Shown in pieces: positions 1 to 10,929 of a stretch of DNA of 64,000 nt. Positions within the stretch are counted from its first letter, which is position 1. Each line of letters opens with the position of its first letter. A program made the position numbers and the translations under genes. The DNA lies in the NCBI RefSeq assembly GCF_000350225.1, contig NW_005179353.1, positions 186,001 through 250,000 of the forward strand, in the 5' to 3' direction. The notes under the pieces are model-generated. The model was not told where the DNA came from. It made no database searches and saw only the letters and a list, made by a program, of their open reading frames with translations. This DNA comes from Chondrus crispus (Eukaryota > Rhodophyta > Florideophyceae > Gigartinales > Gigartinaceae).

Positions 1-1181
1 GTCATGTTGGCATTGTCAAAATTTTCCTTGCAGCGGGCCAGGAAACTGATAACCTTGATGGGATCTACCCGGCTGAATTTGTACTCCCCCATGACCACGA
101 GGAGGTACTGCACTCTCTTACGGGTGGTAGCGTATACCCGGTCGTCCAGGGTTGGGTCGGTATCCACGAGGCGGTATGCTCGGTAGTTGCACACACCTCT
201 GAACCGGTGGTTCGTCGGCTTCCAGACAGAAACCTTTTTCTGTTTGGGGCCGAACGTCGGCGTTGGGGCCGTAAGCGACTCTGAATCGGAATCGGTCTCC
301 GAGTCAGAGGAGAATGACGAGGACGGGCTCGAGTACCCGTCCGGAGGGTAACCATCCTTTCGTCCTCGGCGACGGTTCGCCATCCGCTCTCTCCGACTGG
401 GTTTGGACTTTTTTCGTCGTCCACTCCTCTCGTCGTCTGAGCTTCCCCCCGGATCGGGGTTCCCTCCCCGTAAATTCTGGGAAGGTAAATCACCTTCAAG
501 GTGGATAGGTCCGGCGGAGGCTCCCTCGCGGGAGGCTCCAGCCGCGGTTCGCGACGCCTGCGGATTGGCGGAGAATTGGGGAGCGGTCTCCATGGAGGGA
601 ACCGGTATCCCCGCGGCTTGCAGCGCCGGCATTGTCACATTGGAAAAGAGCAAGCTCTTATTCAACGGAGGCAACCCCTCAGCGCGAGGGAGAGTAGCTA
701 CTCCGACTGTAGTCGGAGGCATCACAGCAGCAGTGGCTGGGGTTTGCGTCACCGATCCGCCTTGCGGGCCAGGCGACGGATCGGGGCGGTGCGTCTTCAA
801 GATGGTAATTTCTCGACGGAGGGCCTTGAGTTCCTCCGCCGTGGCGGTCTCCTCTTGCTTACGCAGGATGGTGGCCTCCTTGGCGCTGGCAGCCATGTCC
901 GCCTGCCAGGCCTTGGTGAGCACGCCTTCCAGGGTGGTTAAGCGATCGCGTTCTCGCGCGGCTTGTACCTCGGCTTGGGCCGCGATAGTATACTCAATAA
1001 AAGTCTCGAGGTTTCCTCGCAGAGCCGACGGTTGCGCTGCGAGCTTCTCCGCTACAGTATTGAGCGTGAATCTTTCGGCTTCTCGGAGAGCCTCGCGGCA
1101 ACTCCGAGTGATCCACGCCGCAACTGGCGGAGGCAAGTCTCAAGGACGGGTCTCACGGGACGAGTCGGACCTGGATACCAT
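1..1181 (-). pseudogene. gag region of gypsy element G
   Basis: Structural (capsid-type) protein region of an LTR element. The translation begins at 1181 with Met-Val-Ser-Arg-Ser-Asp-Ser-Ser-Arg-Glu-Thr-Arg, the counterpart of Met-Val-Thr-Gly-Ser-Glu-Ser-Ser-His-Asp-Thr-Arg in element A. The start sits about 85 bases inside the primer-binding site, as in A. The serine/aspartate-rich low-complexity stretch near 240-330 also has a counterpart in A (about 8460-8500). The zinc knuckle would lie left of the window. Broken fossil copy. Confidence 0.8.
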
Positions 1182-1266
1182 AGCCTTTAGCTTGTCGAAA
1201 CCTGCGGAAACAGAGAGAGAACACCTAGGACCAAAAACGGTAAGGGATAAGGGACACTCCGTAGAC

Positions 1267-1284
1267 TTCTACGTCGGGAGACCA
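1267..1284 (-). other. Primer-binding site of element G
   Basis: Minus-strand sequence TGGTCTCCCGACGTAGAA lies three bases after the LTR end. It differs at one base from the primer-binding sites of elements A and B. Confidence 0.75.
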
Positions 1285-1287
1285 AAA

Positions 1288-1919
1288 TGTGGTGCACTGA
1301 GGGGGAAGGGTTGGATCCCCCTCTGGCAGAGCGCGCGCGTTCGGGGGGCGCGTGTAGGGGATTATCTGGAGACCACCCGTAAGGGACTGGTACGGGGCCG
1401 GGCGCGGAGCGCAGTAGAGAAAGTAAGGGAATAAGTGGGGGAAGTAGAGCCCAGGAGGGACGGAGCGGTAGGGACAGCTGTCGCGCGGAGAGCCGGGAGT
1501 AGCGGGACGACGCGCGCGGTAGAGACAGGAGGGAATCGGGACGCAGATGGCTCGCAGGGTACCGTCGTGGGACGGGGACCGACGCAGGGCTACGAATCCG
1601 TTCCAGAAACCCGAGTTGTAGACCCAAAGCTTCGTGAGGATTTACTTAGGATCGGACGTCGGCTATATACTAGCCGACGTCGGAGCTATAATTAATTAAA
1701 CTAAAAAATACTAAATTAAAGCGACGGCGGCGACGGCCGGAGAAACTCCTCTTGCGGAGGTATGACAAGCCTTACACGTGGGGAATGACACCTGGACACC
1801 GGGGCCTTGATGCCCGGTTACACGTGGCGTGAGGTACACGTGTGTCCCGGAGAAGGACTCGTGCTGGCCGGGGACAGGTGTCCCCCTGGGAAAATGAAAA
1901 GGTGGGTCAGTGCACTACA
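1288..1919 (-). repeat. 5' LTR of gypsy element G (632 bp)
   Basis: In minus-strand reading it starts TGTAGTGCACTG and ends CTCAGTGCACCACA. It is immediately followed by three bases and then a primer-binding site. Length and both termini resemble the 651-bp LTR of element A, but the interior is clearly diverged. Confidence 0.8.
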
Positions 1920-2317
1920 TGACCCGCGAGGGAGTCACGTTCGACAGAAAAGGCCTGACGCTCCGCTCCGGGGCGGCGCGCTTCGCTACTGCGCTCGAGA
2001 TACTAATTCGTCAGGGTCCGAAGTAATTCCTCCACGTTCCAGGTCCGATCGATTAAGTTCCGTAGGGCGCGGGACAACCGGGGGATTTCCGTGATTTCCC
2101 CACGAGCTAGGGTAAGACTGAGCGCGGTGGTCCGTTGGGTACCCGGACCCCCAACGGAACCGAGAGAGGGGAGTGGAGGTAATGTAGACCCCGGCCCGGT
2201 ATGGTAACCGACATAGGGAGGAGGCCTCACTGTGTCAGCCCCAGCCAACGCGATGGCTGGGGGCTCGCCGTCGAGGTCACGATACCTCTTCCGTCGCGAC
2301 TCCCGCACCGTTTAGCC
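1920..2317 (+). mobile_element. Fragment of a B-like gypsy element (piece of its antisense ORF)
   Basis: Short scrap between element G and the 3' LTR of element F. On the minus strand, 2003-2308 encodes about 100 residues that resemble the C-terminal half of the antisense protein of element B: Arg-Lys-Arg-Tyr-Arg-Asp-Leu-Asp near the start, then Ile-Pro-Arg-Leu-Ser-Arg-Ala-Leu followed by Trp-Asn-Val-Glu-Glu-Leu-Leu. Because that ORF is antisense in B, the parent element would be on the plus strand. Only this remnant survives. Confidence 0.6.
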
Positions 2318-3335
2318 TGTAGTGCAATGCGCCTGTCAGGTATAGGCCGCGGTCCGATGGTCCAGCAAAAACAACAACAGCGGCAAAAAGAAGAACTGCC
2401 GATGGCACAACGTTACGGAGTGTCTGACTCTCCCTTCTCCGTTTAAACGAGCTTGCGACTCGTAGTAGCTCAGATCCCTGATAGAGGGGGGGCACAGAGA
2501 AATAGCCCGGCCCGGGTTCGATGTGGTAGAGACTTGCGAAGAGAACTGCTCGACGAGTGTGGGGTGGGGCGCGTACTTAGGTACCTCGGTTTCACTGGGT
2601 TGTAAGGCCAATGCTCGTTGAGCTTCTTCGACACCTTGTAACGCGACAAGGCCTTCGACGGGGGCGTCGCAACGCAGCCCGACGGGATGAAATGAAATTA
2701 GCAGCGGTACGTCAACTGTGTCGCCCGATGGCTCGAAACACCTACACCGCTTCGGTCGCAACCGAGGCCGATGGCACCAACACTGGCTTGTAACGCGACA
2801 AGCCCTTCGAGGGAGACGTCGTTGCAACCGTCTCCGTCGGAAAATGGGTCACAGTAGCAGCGCTGCGTCAACTGTGTCGCCCGATGGCAAAGACACCTAC
2901 ACCGGTTCGGTCGCAACCGAGGCCGATGGCACCAACACAAGATAAGGGAAAAATAGGTGGAATTAGATATAGAAAAGGATAGGGAAATACAGGAAAAGAA
3001 AAGGGAACCCCCGAGCAATAGAGGATGCCGTAGGCTTAGGTAAAAGGGAGCGTCTTGGTAGAGACGGACTTCGACCAAGGCGACATTCAACTCCGGCAAC
3101 TCGGGTTGGTTTATTGACTTGTTCGGTCAAGGGGCTAAGTTATATAGAGCCCCGCCGGGGCGAGTACAGTAGCTCTTGGCTCTAGATTCTAGATCTAATT
3201 AGTAAATAAATTAAATAATTAAAATAATCGTGCGCTTCGTCGCACACGTGTGTCCCCCAAACCCAGACTACAGTATCCAATTTTTCTTTTTTTACTTCCT
3301 TTCACCCCCCTACCCGAGATGGGTATTGCACTACA
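2318..3335 (-). repeat. 3' LTR of element F, ~1 kb LTR family (1018 bp)
   Basis: Bounded by TGTAGTGCAAT and ATTGCACTACA, an 11-bp inverted repeat. Read on the minus strand it has TATATAA about 230 bases in, followed by a pyrimidine-rich stretch. It then has two copies, ~158 bp apart, of a block centred on GGTTGCGACCGA (plus-strand sites near 2750 and 2910). It is followed on its inner side by a polypurine tract, so this copy is a true 3' LTR. The left flank is TAGCC. Confidence 0.85.
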
Positions 3336-3351
3336 TATCCCCCTTCTGAGC
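3336..3351 (-). other. Polypurine tract of element F
   Basis: Minus-strand reading gives GCTCAGAAGGGGGATA directly abutting the LTR start TGTAGTGCAAT. The same sequence follows the LTR remnant of element E at 60101. Established role: the RNase-H-resistant primer for plus-strand synthesis. Confidence 0.75.
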
Positions 3352-3421
3352 GCTCTTGCGCAGCGGCTTCACTCCTTCGCTTCCCAACTTCTTCCTTTTT
3401 CTTCCGACCATCGGTCGCCGC

Positions 3422-5110
3422 ATGCGTGAGAGTAAGACGATCTCCCTGTTTCCTTCATCGGATCCCACTGCCGGACATACCACCCGCGGTCGCCGCGGTG
3501 TGGGGTTCTCATACACGCCTTCCATTCCTAGCGACCTTCCTTCCATACTCCGACTTCCCCCGGACACCAGCATTCCTGAACCGGCCTTCTATCCCGGTCT
3601 CCATCTTTCATCAACCCCTCGTCGATACCCCTCACTAGCCGAGCTCCAAGGTAAATCCATGCGCGAATATCCCTTACTGTATGCAACCGCTCCTTGGTTT
3701 TCCGCCATCGACGTGCGCGACGTCGCTAGCATCAAGCGCGACTTTGCCGACGGTGCGGGGATGCTGCCGGGTCACCTTCTCCTTCAAGCCATTTCCTCAT
3801 ACGATTGGCGTGCCCGTATCGCCATTCCCCCTTCTATTCTGCGCCGTTCCTCCCCTCGTGGCCACCAGGGCCTATCCCTGCGGTTCATGGAAGCCGTCCT
3901 TGACCGTCTCGACCTATCCCTATCCGATGCCCTCATTCCTTCGTCCTTCGGATGCGACACGTGGAAATTTCGCACGGAGGGGGAGCTTGATTACCTTGAC
4001 AACCTCCTCAGCTGGACACGGGGTGACCTCGTGCTCGACGCGGACCGCCTGTGGCATGACCAACTGATGGTGACTAACGATGCCATGTCATACACTCGCG
4101 CATTCCTCCCCCTCAATTTCCGACATATGAAACGCCGGAACATCTCCTTCTTTCAGCATACTGTCCGATTCGAGCGTAAGATGAGATCGGACATGAGATA
4201 CTTCCTAGCTTACCAAATGGTGGAGGCGGGGGAAATTGCTCGGTCACACTACCCCAACTGGTACCAGCAACTCCCCTCACGGTGGGGACAATTTGAGGTC
4301 TGTCAAAGATTTTGGGCAGAACTCGGTCCCATCCTTACCTACTTTGGAAGCCCTCTCACTGATCCTCGTCACGGGTTGTGGGTTGTCTTTTTGACGGAGT
4401 GGTGCGTGAAGGTAGCCGCCACCTTGCTCTGGGAGGCGTACGATTGTTGGCGGCTGTGGTATCTTCCTCCGAAGTTCGTCGAGATTACGTGCTTTTTGGA
4501 CTGTACCGTGCCCTTGGGCGGAGCGGACACCGACTTCGAACTGCACTCCTTACCCGAAAAGATCAATCAGGTCGACTGGGATGTTGTTCCCCCTATCAAA
4601 TCATCCCGATCCTTCGCGAAGCGACGCCCGTCCTTTTCTCCCGGACGAAGTCACAGTGCGGCGGGTGACTTCGTCTGGTTCAACCCTTGAACATCCGCCT
4701 TGTGCTCTCCCTCCGAAGCGCGCCTTAGTCGCCAATTCGGCAACCAAGTTCCAACCCCTAACGTGGCTCCCAAACCAGCCATAGATCCCCGTGCAGACTA
4801 CGTTTGTCCCCGACCGTCTGCTCCGGATTCCCCTCCCCTTGCAGCCCCTGCTGCTGCTCCTCCTGCTGCCGATATTCCCTCGGCAGGGCTTACCAAAACT
4901 CTGTCGGTTAGGGAAGTGTTGTCTTCCCCACCGTCCCCATCAATTCTCAAAAAGGGCGACGGATCCATTGGCATCTACTGCACATTGCTCCGCGCTCATG
5001 GCATCAAACGTGATGCTCTCCAAGGGGCTTCCGTCGATGATCTGCGCGTCCTTGCTCGACTCGTTACCTCACTCCCGAAGGAAAATTCCTTGGGTTTGCC
5101 GCCCCACTAA
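3422..5110 (+). pseudogene. Antisense accessory ORF of gypsy element F (unknown function)
   Basis: Lies on the strand opposite to the element's own genes, between the 3' LTR and the non-coding spacer. It is homologous to the antisense ORF of element A. Shared blocks are Pro-Leu-Leu...Ala-Pro-Trp...Phe-Ala-Asp..Gly-Met-Leu-Pro-Gly, then Asp-Thr-Trp-Lys-Phe-Arg-Thr-Glu-Gly, then Arg-Phe-Glu-Arg-Lys-Met-Arg followed by Ala-Tyr-Gln-Met-Val-Glu-Ala. Next is a hydrophobic Leu-Trp-Val-Val-Phe-Leu-Thr-Glu-Trp stretch, and last a proline/alanine-rich tail. I took 3422 as the first plausible ATG; an ATG at 3659 is an alternative. I recognise no enzyme motif, signal peptide or clear membrane protein. 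A few breaks. Function unknown. Confidence 0.65.
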
Positions 5111-5207
5111 CCCGCCGCCCAGAGCGACTTCCCCCATGATCTCTTCTCGGATTATTACCCGTCTGGGGTGACGTCTGGTTATCGACGTCATCCGGTAGCT
5201 TTTGGAT

Positions 5208-5213
5208 AATAAA
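5208..5213 (+). other. Possible polyadenylation signal of the antisense ORF
   Basis: AATAAA about 100 bases after the end of the antisense reading frame, on its strand. Chance occurrence is possible; the position suits an independently transcribed antisense gene. Confidence 0.35.
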
Positions 5214-6330
5214 ATGAATCACCTAATGTATCCCCCGTTTCCTTCACTTTCCTCTTCTTTTCCTTCGGCGTACCGTTCGTTATCGAAACGAAGAACGGTA
5301 CATGCAGGTACACTCTTCCCCGAATGTTGGGCTGATCCGTTGTCCGGCTGAACTCCTTGTCGAGGAACGATGTCCTCTTCGGAGTCTCCGACTCCGGCCG
5401 TTTTCTTGGACTTTTAATTTCCCCCTCTTTTTTTGTATGCGCCCCGCCTCTGCGGTCGCATCCACATTCTACCATTTCCTTCTCTTTTTCCTCGTCACAT
5501 TTCCCTCCTCTTTCTCGCACATTCTCCTTCTCCCATCCTCCATGTACGCCTCCCTCTTCTCCTTGCACAACCGTTGTGTCTTTTTTCTCTTTCCTTCCTC
5601 CACTGTAGTCAACGGCGGGAAGGCTTGGTTGACCTTCATGACGACCCTGTGTATTGATCTGTAGTGAGACCCGATTAATTGATCTCTTTCTGACGTGGTG
5701 TCGAGACTTTGACCTGTTCGGTCACACCCCTACGACGTTGAACCTCCCACCCCTGCTTCTTCATTGGGGCTTCGGCAACCCACGGCTCATCACGGGTGCA
5801 CCGTCGTCGCTCACCTTCTCTCCTCTCTCGCCCCGCTTGTCCGAGCGGACAGGTGTTCAGTTTTCTTTCTCTCTTTTCCTTCCCTCCTCTCTTTTAGCAA
5901 GTTTTACACCCCCTCGATCCTCCTCGACAGCTCCGATACATCACCACTCTGCTCGAGTTAGGCCATGTCTGGTCCGTCTCGGGGACGCCTTTATCGAAGG
6001 GCTCGCTCGATTCCTTGATAGGGGATTTGTCTTCTCATGTGTTGTTGGACCGGCGCTTGGTTGCTTACATCCTATCCCATCCTCTTCGACTTCCGTCACT
6101 TTAGGTCTGCGCCTTACCCTTCAAAAAATATAGCGTTGAGGGTTCTGGTGCGTGATCGAGGTTTAATTCCCTTCTTGGCCATGCGTCTGGTACGAATGAC
6201 GAGGTACCTGCCTCGCGTTTTGGTGTCTTGCAGACTCCTTTCCTTTCCGTGTGATGGTCCCCTTGCACTGCCCCTAGGTAAAATAAAATATAGTCCATGT
6301 AATACTTGCGACGTTGTCCTTCGACCCTCG
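5214..6330. other. Non-coding spacer of element F, part 1
   Basis: Pyrimidine-rich on the plus strand (CT runs at 5420-5610 and 5810-5900). No reading frame with a recognisable family. Part of it (about 5420-5500) resembles 60465-60540 in element E, which shows it is element sequence and not host DNA. It ends with CCTCG, the target duplication of the next insertion. Confidence 0.6.
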
Positions 6331-6945
6331 TGTAGTGCAATACGCACCTGAAAAGGGGGGTGAAAAGAAAGGAAAATATTTGGATATGAAAAGTAGTCCG
6401 GGTTGGGGGACGCACGTGTGAATATTTGCACAGTTTTAATTTGTAATTATTTTATTTTATTTAGTTAATTAGTTGGCATTAATTTTGCTGACACTAGATT
6501 AGATTTAGGATCTAGCGCCGCGAGCTACTGTAGTGGCTCCGGGGCGATATATGCCTTAGCCCTCTGACCACCAAGTCAGTAAAGGTTGCCAGAGTCTGAT
6601 ATCGCCTTGGTTGAAGTCCGTCTTTTACAAGACATTCCCTTTAACTACAGATTACTTAATCCTTTGCGCTCGGGGGTTCCCTTTTCCGTTTCCTTTATTT
6701 CCCTATCCCTTTCTATGTGTAACTCTACCTATTTTTCCCTTATCTTGTGTTGGTGCCATCGGCTTCGGTTGTGACCGAACCGGTGTAGGTGTCTTTGCCA
6801 TCGAGCGACACAGCTGACGTAGCGCTGCTCCTGTGACCCAATTTCCGACGGAGACTGTTGCAGCGACGTCTCCCTCGAAGGGCTTCGTCGTTTTACAAGC
6901 CAGTGTTGGTGCCATCGGCCTCGGTTGCAACGGAAGCGGTGTAGG

Positions 6946-7596
6946 TGTAGTGCACTGTACTCAGTACCGGGACAGCTGTCCTAATCTCGCCAAAATCGCG
7001 CTCGCCGCCACCACGTGTACCACGGGTACACGTGGACTCCTGTCTCTCGGCCGGACCCTACCAGTGGACACGTGTGAGCCCTCTGCCACCTGTCGGGTCT
7101 ATAGGGGCCGTTACTTGGTCCCCTCGGGGCTACACCCGTTATATTCTAGTTACTCTACTTTACAGTATAATTTAGCTTCGCCATGACGGCGACGGGGACA
7201 ATATAGTCAACCCGATGATGATCAAAGTAAAGAGGCACGAAGCCTCGGGTCTCTTACCTTGGTTTCTGGATTCCAGGTTGTAGCCTCGACTTGGTACTGG
7301 CTCGCCCATACCGACCAAGCCATCTACACCCCTGGAGTCCCAACTGCCTTCCCCGCGCGCGTCGACCCCAACCGCGTGAGCGCTACGTTAATTACTGTGC
7401 TGTCGGTTCTGTTAGTTCTGTTTTTCCTTTAATTCATCCTCTTTATTGCTGACTACGTTGCTACTTTCCTACCGCGCAAGCCGCGCCCGGATCCCGGTTC
7501 CGGTCATCCACCGGATGGTCTCCCAAATTTACTTACGCGTCCGAACGCGCGTCGCTCTGCCTACAGCCGCCACCCGTGGCTGTAGTTCACGGCATT
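6946..7596 (+). repeat. 5' LTR of element A
   Basis: Starts TGTAGTGCACTG and ends near GTAGTTCACGGCATT. The right edge is uncertain by 1-2 bases because the 3' copy ends ACGACATA and not in a clean CA. Contains GTTATATTC near 7137 as a possible TATA element. Confidence 0.85.
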
Positions 7597-7597
7597 T

Positions 7598-7615
7598 TGG
7601 TCTCCCGACCTAGAA
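7598..7615 (+). other. Primer-binding site of element A
   Basis: TGGTCTCCCGACCTAGAA, one base after the LTR, identical to the site in element B. The priming tRNA should end in TTCTAGGTCGGGAGACCA; I cannot name it. Confidence 0.8.
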
Positions 7616-7729
7616 ACAGTCGATACTCTCGTGCATCCGAGTGTTCTCTTTCTTCCCTGACCTACTTTCCCTTTCTATCTCTCCTACCTACGCTTTTCCC
7701 TCACGCACCGATCGTTAGGTGTATTCGCC

Positions 7730-9800
7730 ATGGTGACCGGCTCCGAGTCGTCCCATGACACTCGTCCGAGAGACGTCCCAGCGCCCGTCGCGGCGTGGAT
7801 CACGCGGAACCGCCGCGAAGGACTCCGTGAAGCCGAGAGGTTCTCTCTCAACTTAATCGAGGAGAAACTCAACTCGCACACCGCCAAGATACGCGAGATG
7901 TTGGACAGCCTTGTTGCTGGTAAGATCGCCGCTCAGGCGGAGGTACAGTACCATCAGGGACTTGATCCCCTCGCCGCACTAGAAGGCGTTCTAACTCGAG
8001 CGTGGCAGGACGACATCGGGTCCACCGTCGACGAGACGCTCCTTCCCCTACGAGAGGAAGTAGATCGCCTGACGCAGGAAGTCAACGACCTCCGTCGGCG
8101 TAACCTCGCCTTGGAAACGGCGCAGACACGACCCGTCCCCGGTAGACCGGACGAGTCGACCGCGTCGAAGCCAAGACCCAGCCAGCAGCTACATGCGTTA
8201 CAACCGTTGGACGAAAATCTACTGTTCGCCGACGTCACGAAGTCGGCTCTCACGGCCGCCGGGATCCCGTTCCCCGATCCCCTGACGATGGAGGGACACC
8301 GAGATCCTACCACCGACCTAGCGGCCGCCCGCGGCCCGTCACCAAGATCGTCTCGCGACAAGAAGGTCAAGACCGAAGGCCACCGTCACAAGTCCGGCCA
8401 CGGAAGCCGACCTGAACTGGAGGACTTCTCCAGTTACTCGGGGGGATCCCGGCCCTCAGCTTCAGAATCCGACTCCGATTCGGACTCCAAAGCCGAGGCA
8501 TTCACGGTACCACAATCGACCTTCGGCCCTAAGACGAAGGGTGTCACGGTGTGGAAACCGACCAACCACCGCTTCCGCGGCGCGTGTAATTATCGAGCTT
8601 ACCGTCTCGTGAATACCGACCCCACCGTCGATGCAAAGGTGTACGCCACGACGCGTAAGCGCGTGCAATATCTCCTCGTCGTAATGGGAGAGTACAAGTT
8701 TGACGGGTCCGACCCAATCAAAGTCATCAGCTTTTTGGCTAGATGTAAGGAGAATTTCGACAACGCAGAAATGTCGGAGGCAATGGCTTTAATGGCCTTG
8801 CCGCATCTTCTCAACCCGCCGGCGAAGGAGGCGTATGAATCCCATCGAGTATATTTCCGACGCAATCAAGGGATTGCGTCGTGGCCAGCAGCAGTGAACT
8901 GGTTGTTTCGTACGTATGCTACGAATATTCAGATCGAGCAAGCGCTCTCTGTGGTCCGGGATTTTCGCCAAAAACCCGGCGAAGTGGAGACCAGTATGCG
9001 ACTCGTATGTTCACCGCCCTCGCGCGGTGTGGGGACATCCATTCCCCCTATGAACGCACTACCTTGTTCATAGAGGGCCTCCTTCCGGCGATCAAGCCGT
9101 TGGTGCTCCAAGCAAGGGAGAATCGCCCCCGATCCTCATTCGAAGACACGGTGGCCGAAGCCCACCCTCAAGGGGCGGCCTACCGCGCGCAGACGGCTGG
9201 CGGAAGAAGACGCGTCGACTTCGCGAGACCCGCCGCTAAGCAAGTGTTGGCGATGGCGCACAGTATGTCCTCATCGACAACCGCGGGTCTGACCCCGAGC
9301 TATCATACCGGCCTGGACGCCGATAACTTCCTCGCCAATGACGAGCCATTCGCCGCCGCAGCTGTGTCACCCTCAATTCCCACCGAGGGATCCTCATTCA
9401 ACGACAAGGATTCGTTGTTCTACGGAGAGCGGCGGCCGACCTACAAGGACCCGCCCCGGCTTCCGAGACCCCGCGAGAAGTCTCCCGGTTGGGCCGGTCG
9501 AGAGGGACCCCGGAACATGAAGACACCTTCCCCGCAAATCATCTGCTACACCTGCTACAAAGTCGGGGATCATATTAACCCCGACTGTAGCATGAAGGTG
9601 CGCAATGTGTCGCTCGTCCCTCATAATTTTGAGAAGCTCACGGCGGTACAGAAGGCCCGTGTTCCGGCAGACGCGTACTTGCGCGCTGTAGCCCTCCTCA
9701 GTTTCGAGGCCAATAGGCTGATCGCACCTGTCTTGCCGTCGAAGTCTCCCTCCGTTTCGGAGAAGTCAAGCCACCCCAGCAGCAAGACCGCACCTCCGAA
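7730..9800 (+). pseudogene. gag region of element A
   Basis: Starts at the ATG at 7730, 115 bases past the primer-binding site. The N-terminal half is charged and helical (Glu/Arg/Leu-rich around 7800-8120). A serine/aspartate run follows (8460-8490), then a capsid-like helical domain (about 8560-9160). The CCHC zinc knuckle Cys-Tyr-Thr-Cys...Gly-Asp-His...Cys lies near 9543-9590. A knuckle at the C terminus is standard for gypsy gag and packages element RNA. Broken copy; related to the gag in G. Confidence 0.8.
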
Positions 9801-10079
9801 AAACTAGGAGACCCACAGTTGAAAATCGCTGACATTCCATCGCGGGACACCGCGTCACCTCCACCCCCGAAATCGGCGATCTGCGTCTGGGGGCGGAGAC
9901 ACGCTCGCCAAGCGAGCCCCTCCAACTCCGATCGGACGGGCATGGGGACGCTCCGCCGACCGTGGCGTCTTAACAACGGGAGGCGCTCCCCCGATGACAA
10001 GGCCGTCGAGCCAGTTTGCACACTGTCTCGACGTAATTACAAGGTCTATGCCGACCTTGGGCTCACCACCTCCATCATG

Positions 10080-10420
10080 GTGCGTCAACTCACCATCCTG
10101 GACACGGGTGCCGGCTCCAATTTTGTCCGCGCCGACACCCTGCCCAAAGGATGGGAGAGCTTAATCGAACCGGGGGAAGTCCCGGCGATCGCCGACGCGA
10201 ATAGGCGGCCGTTACGAGCAAGCGGGTCCATCTCCCTCGTTGTTCGACTAGCAAATCGCACCATGAAATGCAAGTTCATCGTGTGCGAGCGCCTGGCAGC
10301 TCCTGTCATCCTGGGCTGTGACTTTAACGACAAGTTCGTCGAGGCCATCTATCCACGTCGGAAGGTGGTCGAGCTCGATGATGGGACGAAAGTCCCCATC
10401 GTCAGAAAACCGGCAACTCG
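10080..10420 (+). pseudogene. Aspartic protease region of element A
   Basis: Leu-Asp-Thr-Gly-Ala-Gly-Ser-Asn-Phe near 10099 is the retropepsin active-site motif. Downstream Pro-Val-Ile-Leu-Gly-Cys-Asp-Phe (near 10300) is the conserved Ile-Leu-Gly strand. The protease of gypsy elements releases gag and pol products. Confidence 0.8.
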
Positions 10421-10929
10421 TCGAGCCGAAGCACCTCCGCTCCCCTCGGAGCAGGAGTATGAAAACGACCCGGGTCGAGTTTCCCCCAAACTCAAGGTTT
10501 CTCGTCCGGTTACCATACCACCCGGGACACAAGCCTGGGTGCATGTGACCAACGGTCGTACGGGTCTTTTCCGTATTGGAACCCAACCCGCAGTTATATG
10601 CGAAACACCGCGTCTCCCTGTCGTATGGGGTCGCGCACATCACCGCACTTCGAGAGTTCAAGGTCTTGGTAGCCAACTTCGCCTCAGCCCCTAAGCGTCT
10701 CTCCAAGAACCAGGTGCTGGGGTACGTTACCCCTCATCCGTGTGCCATGATACGCACCGCGATGCCTCTCGACGCCCTCCTAGTGGCGGAATTTACAGAA
10801 GGGGACAAGCCCCAATCTGAGAAGGGGGAGGAGCTCCCCCCGGCTTCGTCGAAGGAAGAACCCCAAGAATTTGATGCTGTCTCCCTCCAACATCTGCCGT
10901 CGCATGTCCGCACGCGAGTACGTGACATG

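Larger units (their letters stand above)
1..1919 (-). mobile_element. Ty3/gypsy element G, 5' part only (A lineage)
   Basis: Left-most element, on the minus strand and running off the window start. It shows a 5' LTR, a primer-binding site and most of gag. Its gag matches the gag of element A (7730 onward), including the N-terminal start and the later block around Arg-Tyr-Cys/Thr-Arg seen on the opposite strand near 100-190. It is broken, with several breaks in the visible part, and is therefore old. It was inserted into a scrap of a B-like element (1920-2317); the flank on the visible side is TGACC, but the matching duplication lies outside the window. Confidence 0.85.

Noticed and set aside
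403-1434. Plus-strand ORF of 343 codons
   Set aside because: It lies opposite the gag of element G and its leader and LTR; the gag homology on the minus strand explains the sequence.
5214-6330. Possible envelope-like gene in the spacer of F
   Set aside because: No signal peptide, no membrane segment pattern and no frame conserved between F and E.
2318-7000. A DNA transposon with ~1-kb terminal inverted repeats (2318-3335 reverse, 6331 forward) around the ORF at 3422-5110
   Set aside because: Each repeat copy has its own 5-bp target duplication or its own polypurine tract. The right-hand copy is an independent solo LTR that inserted later.
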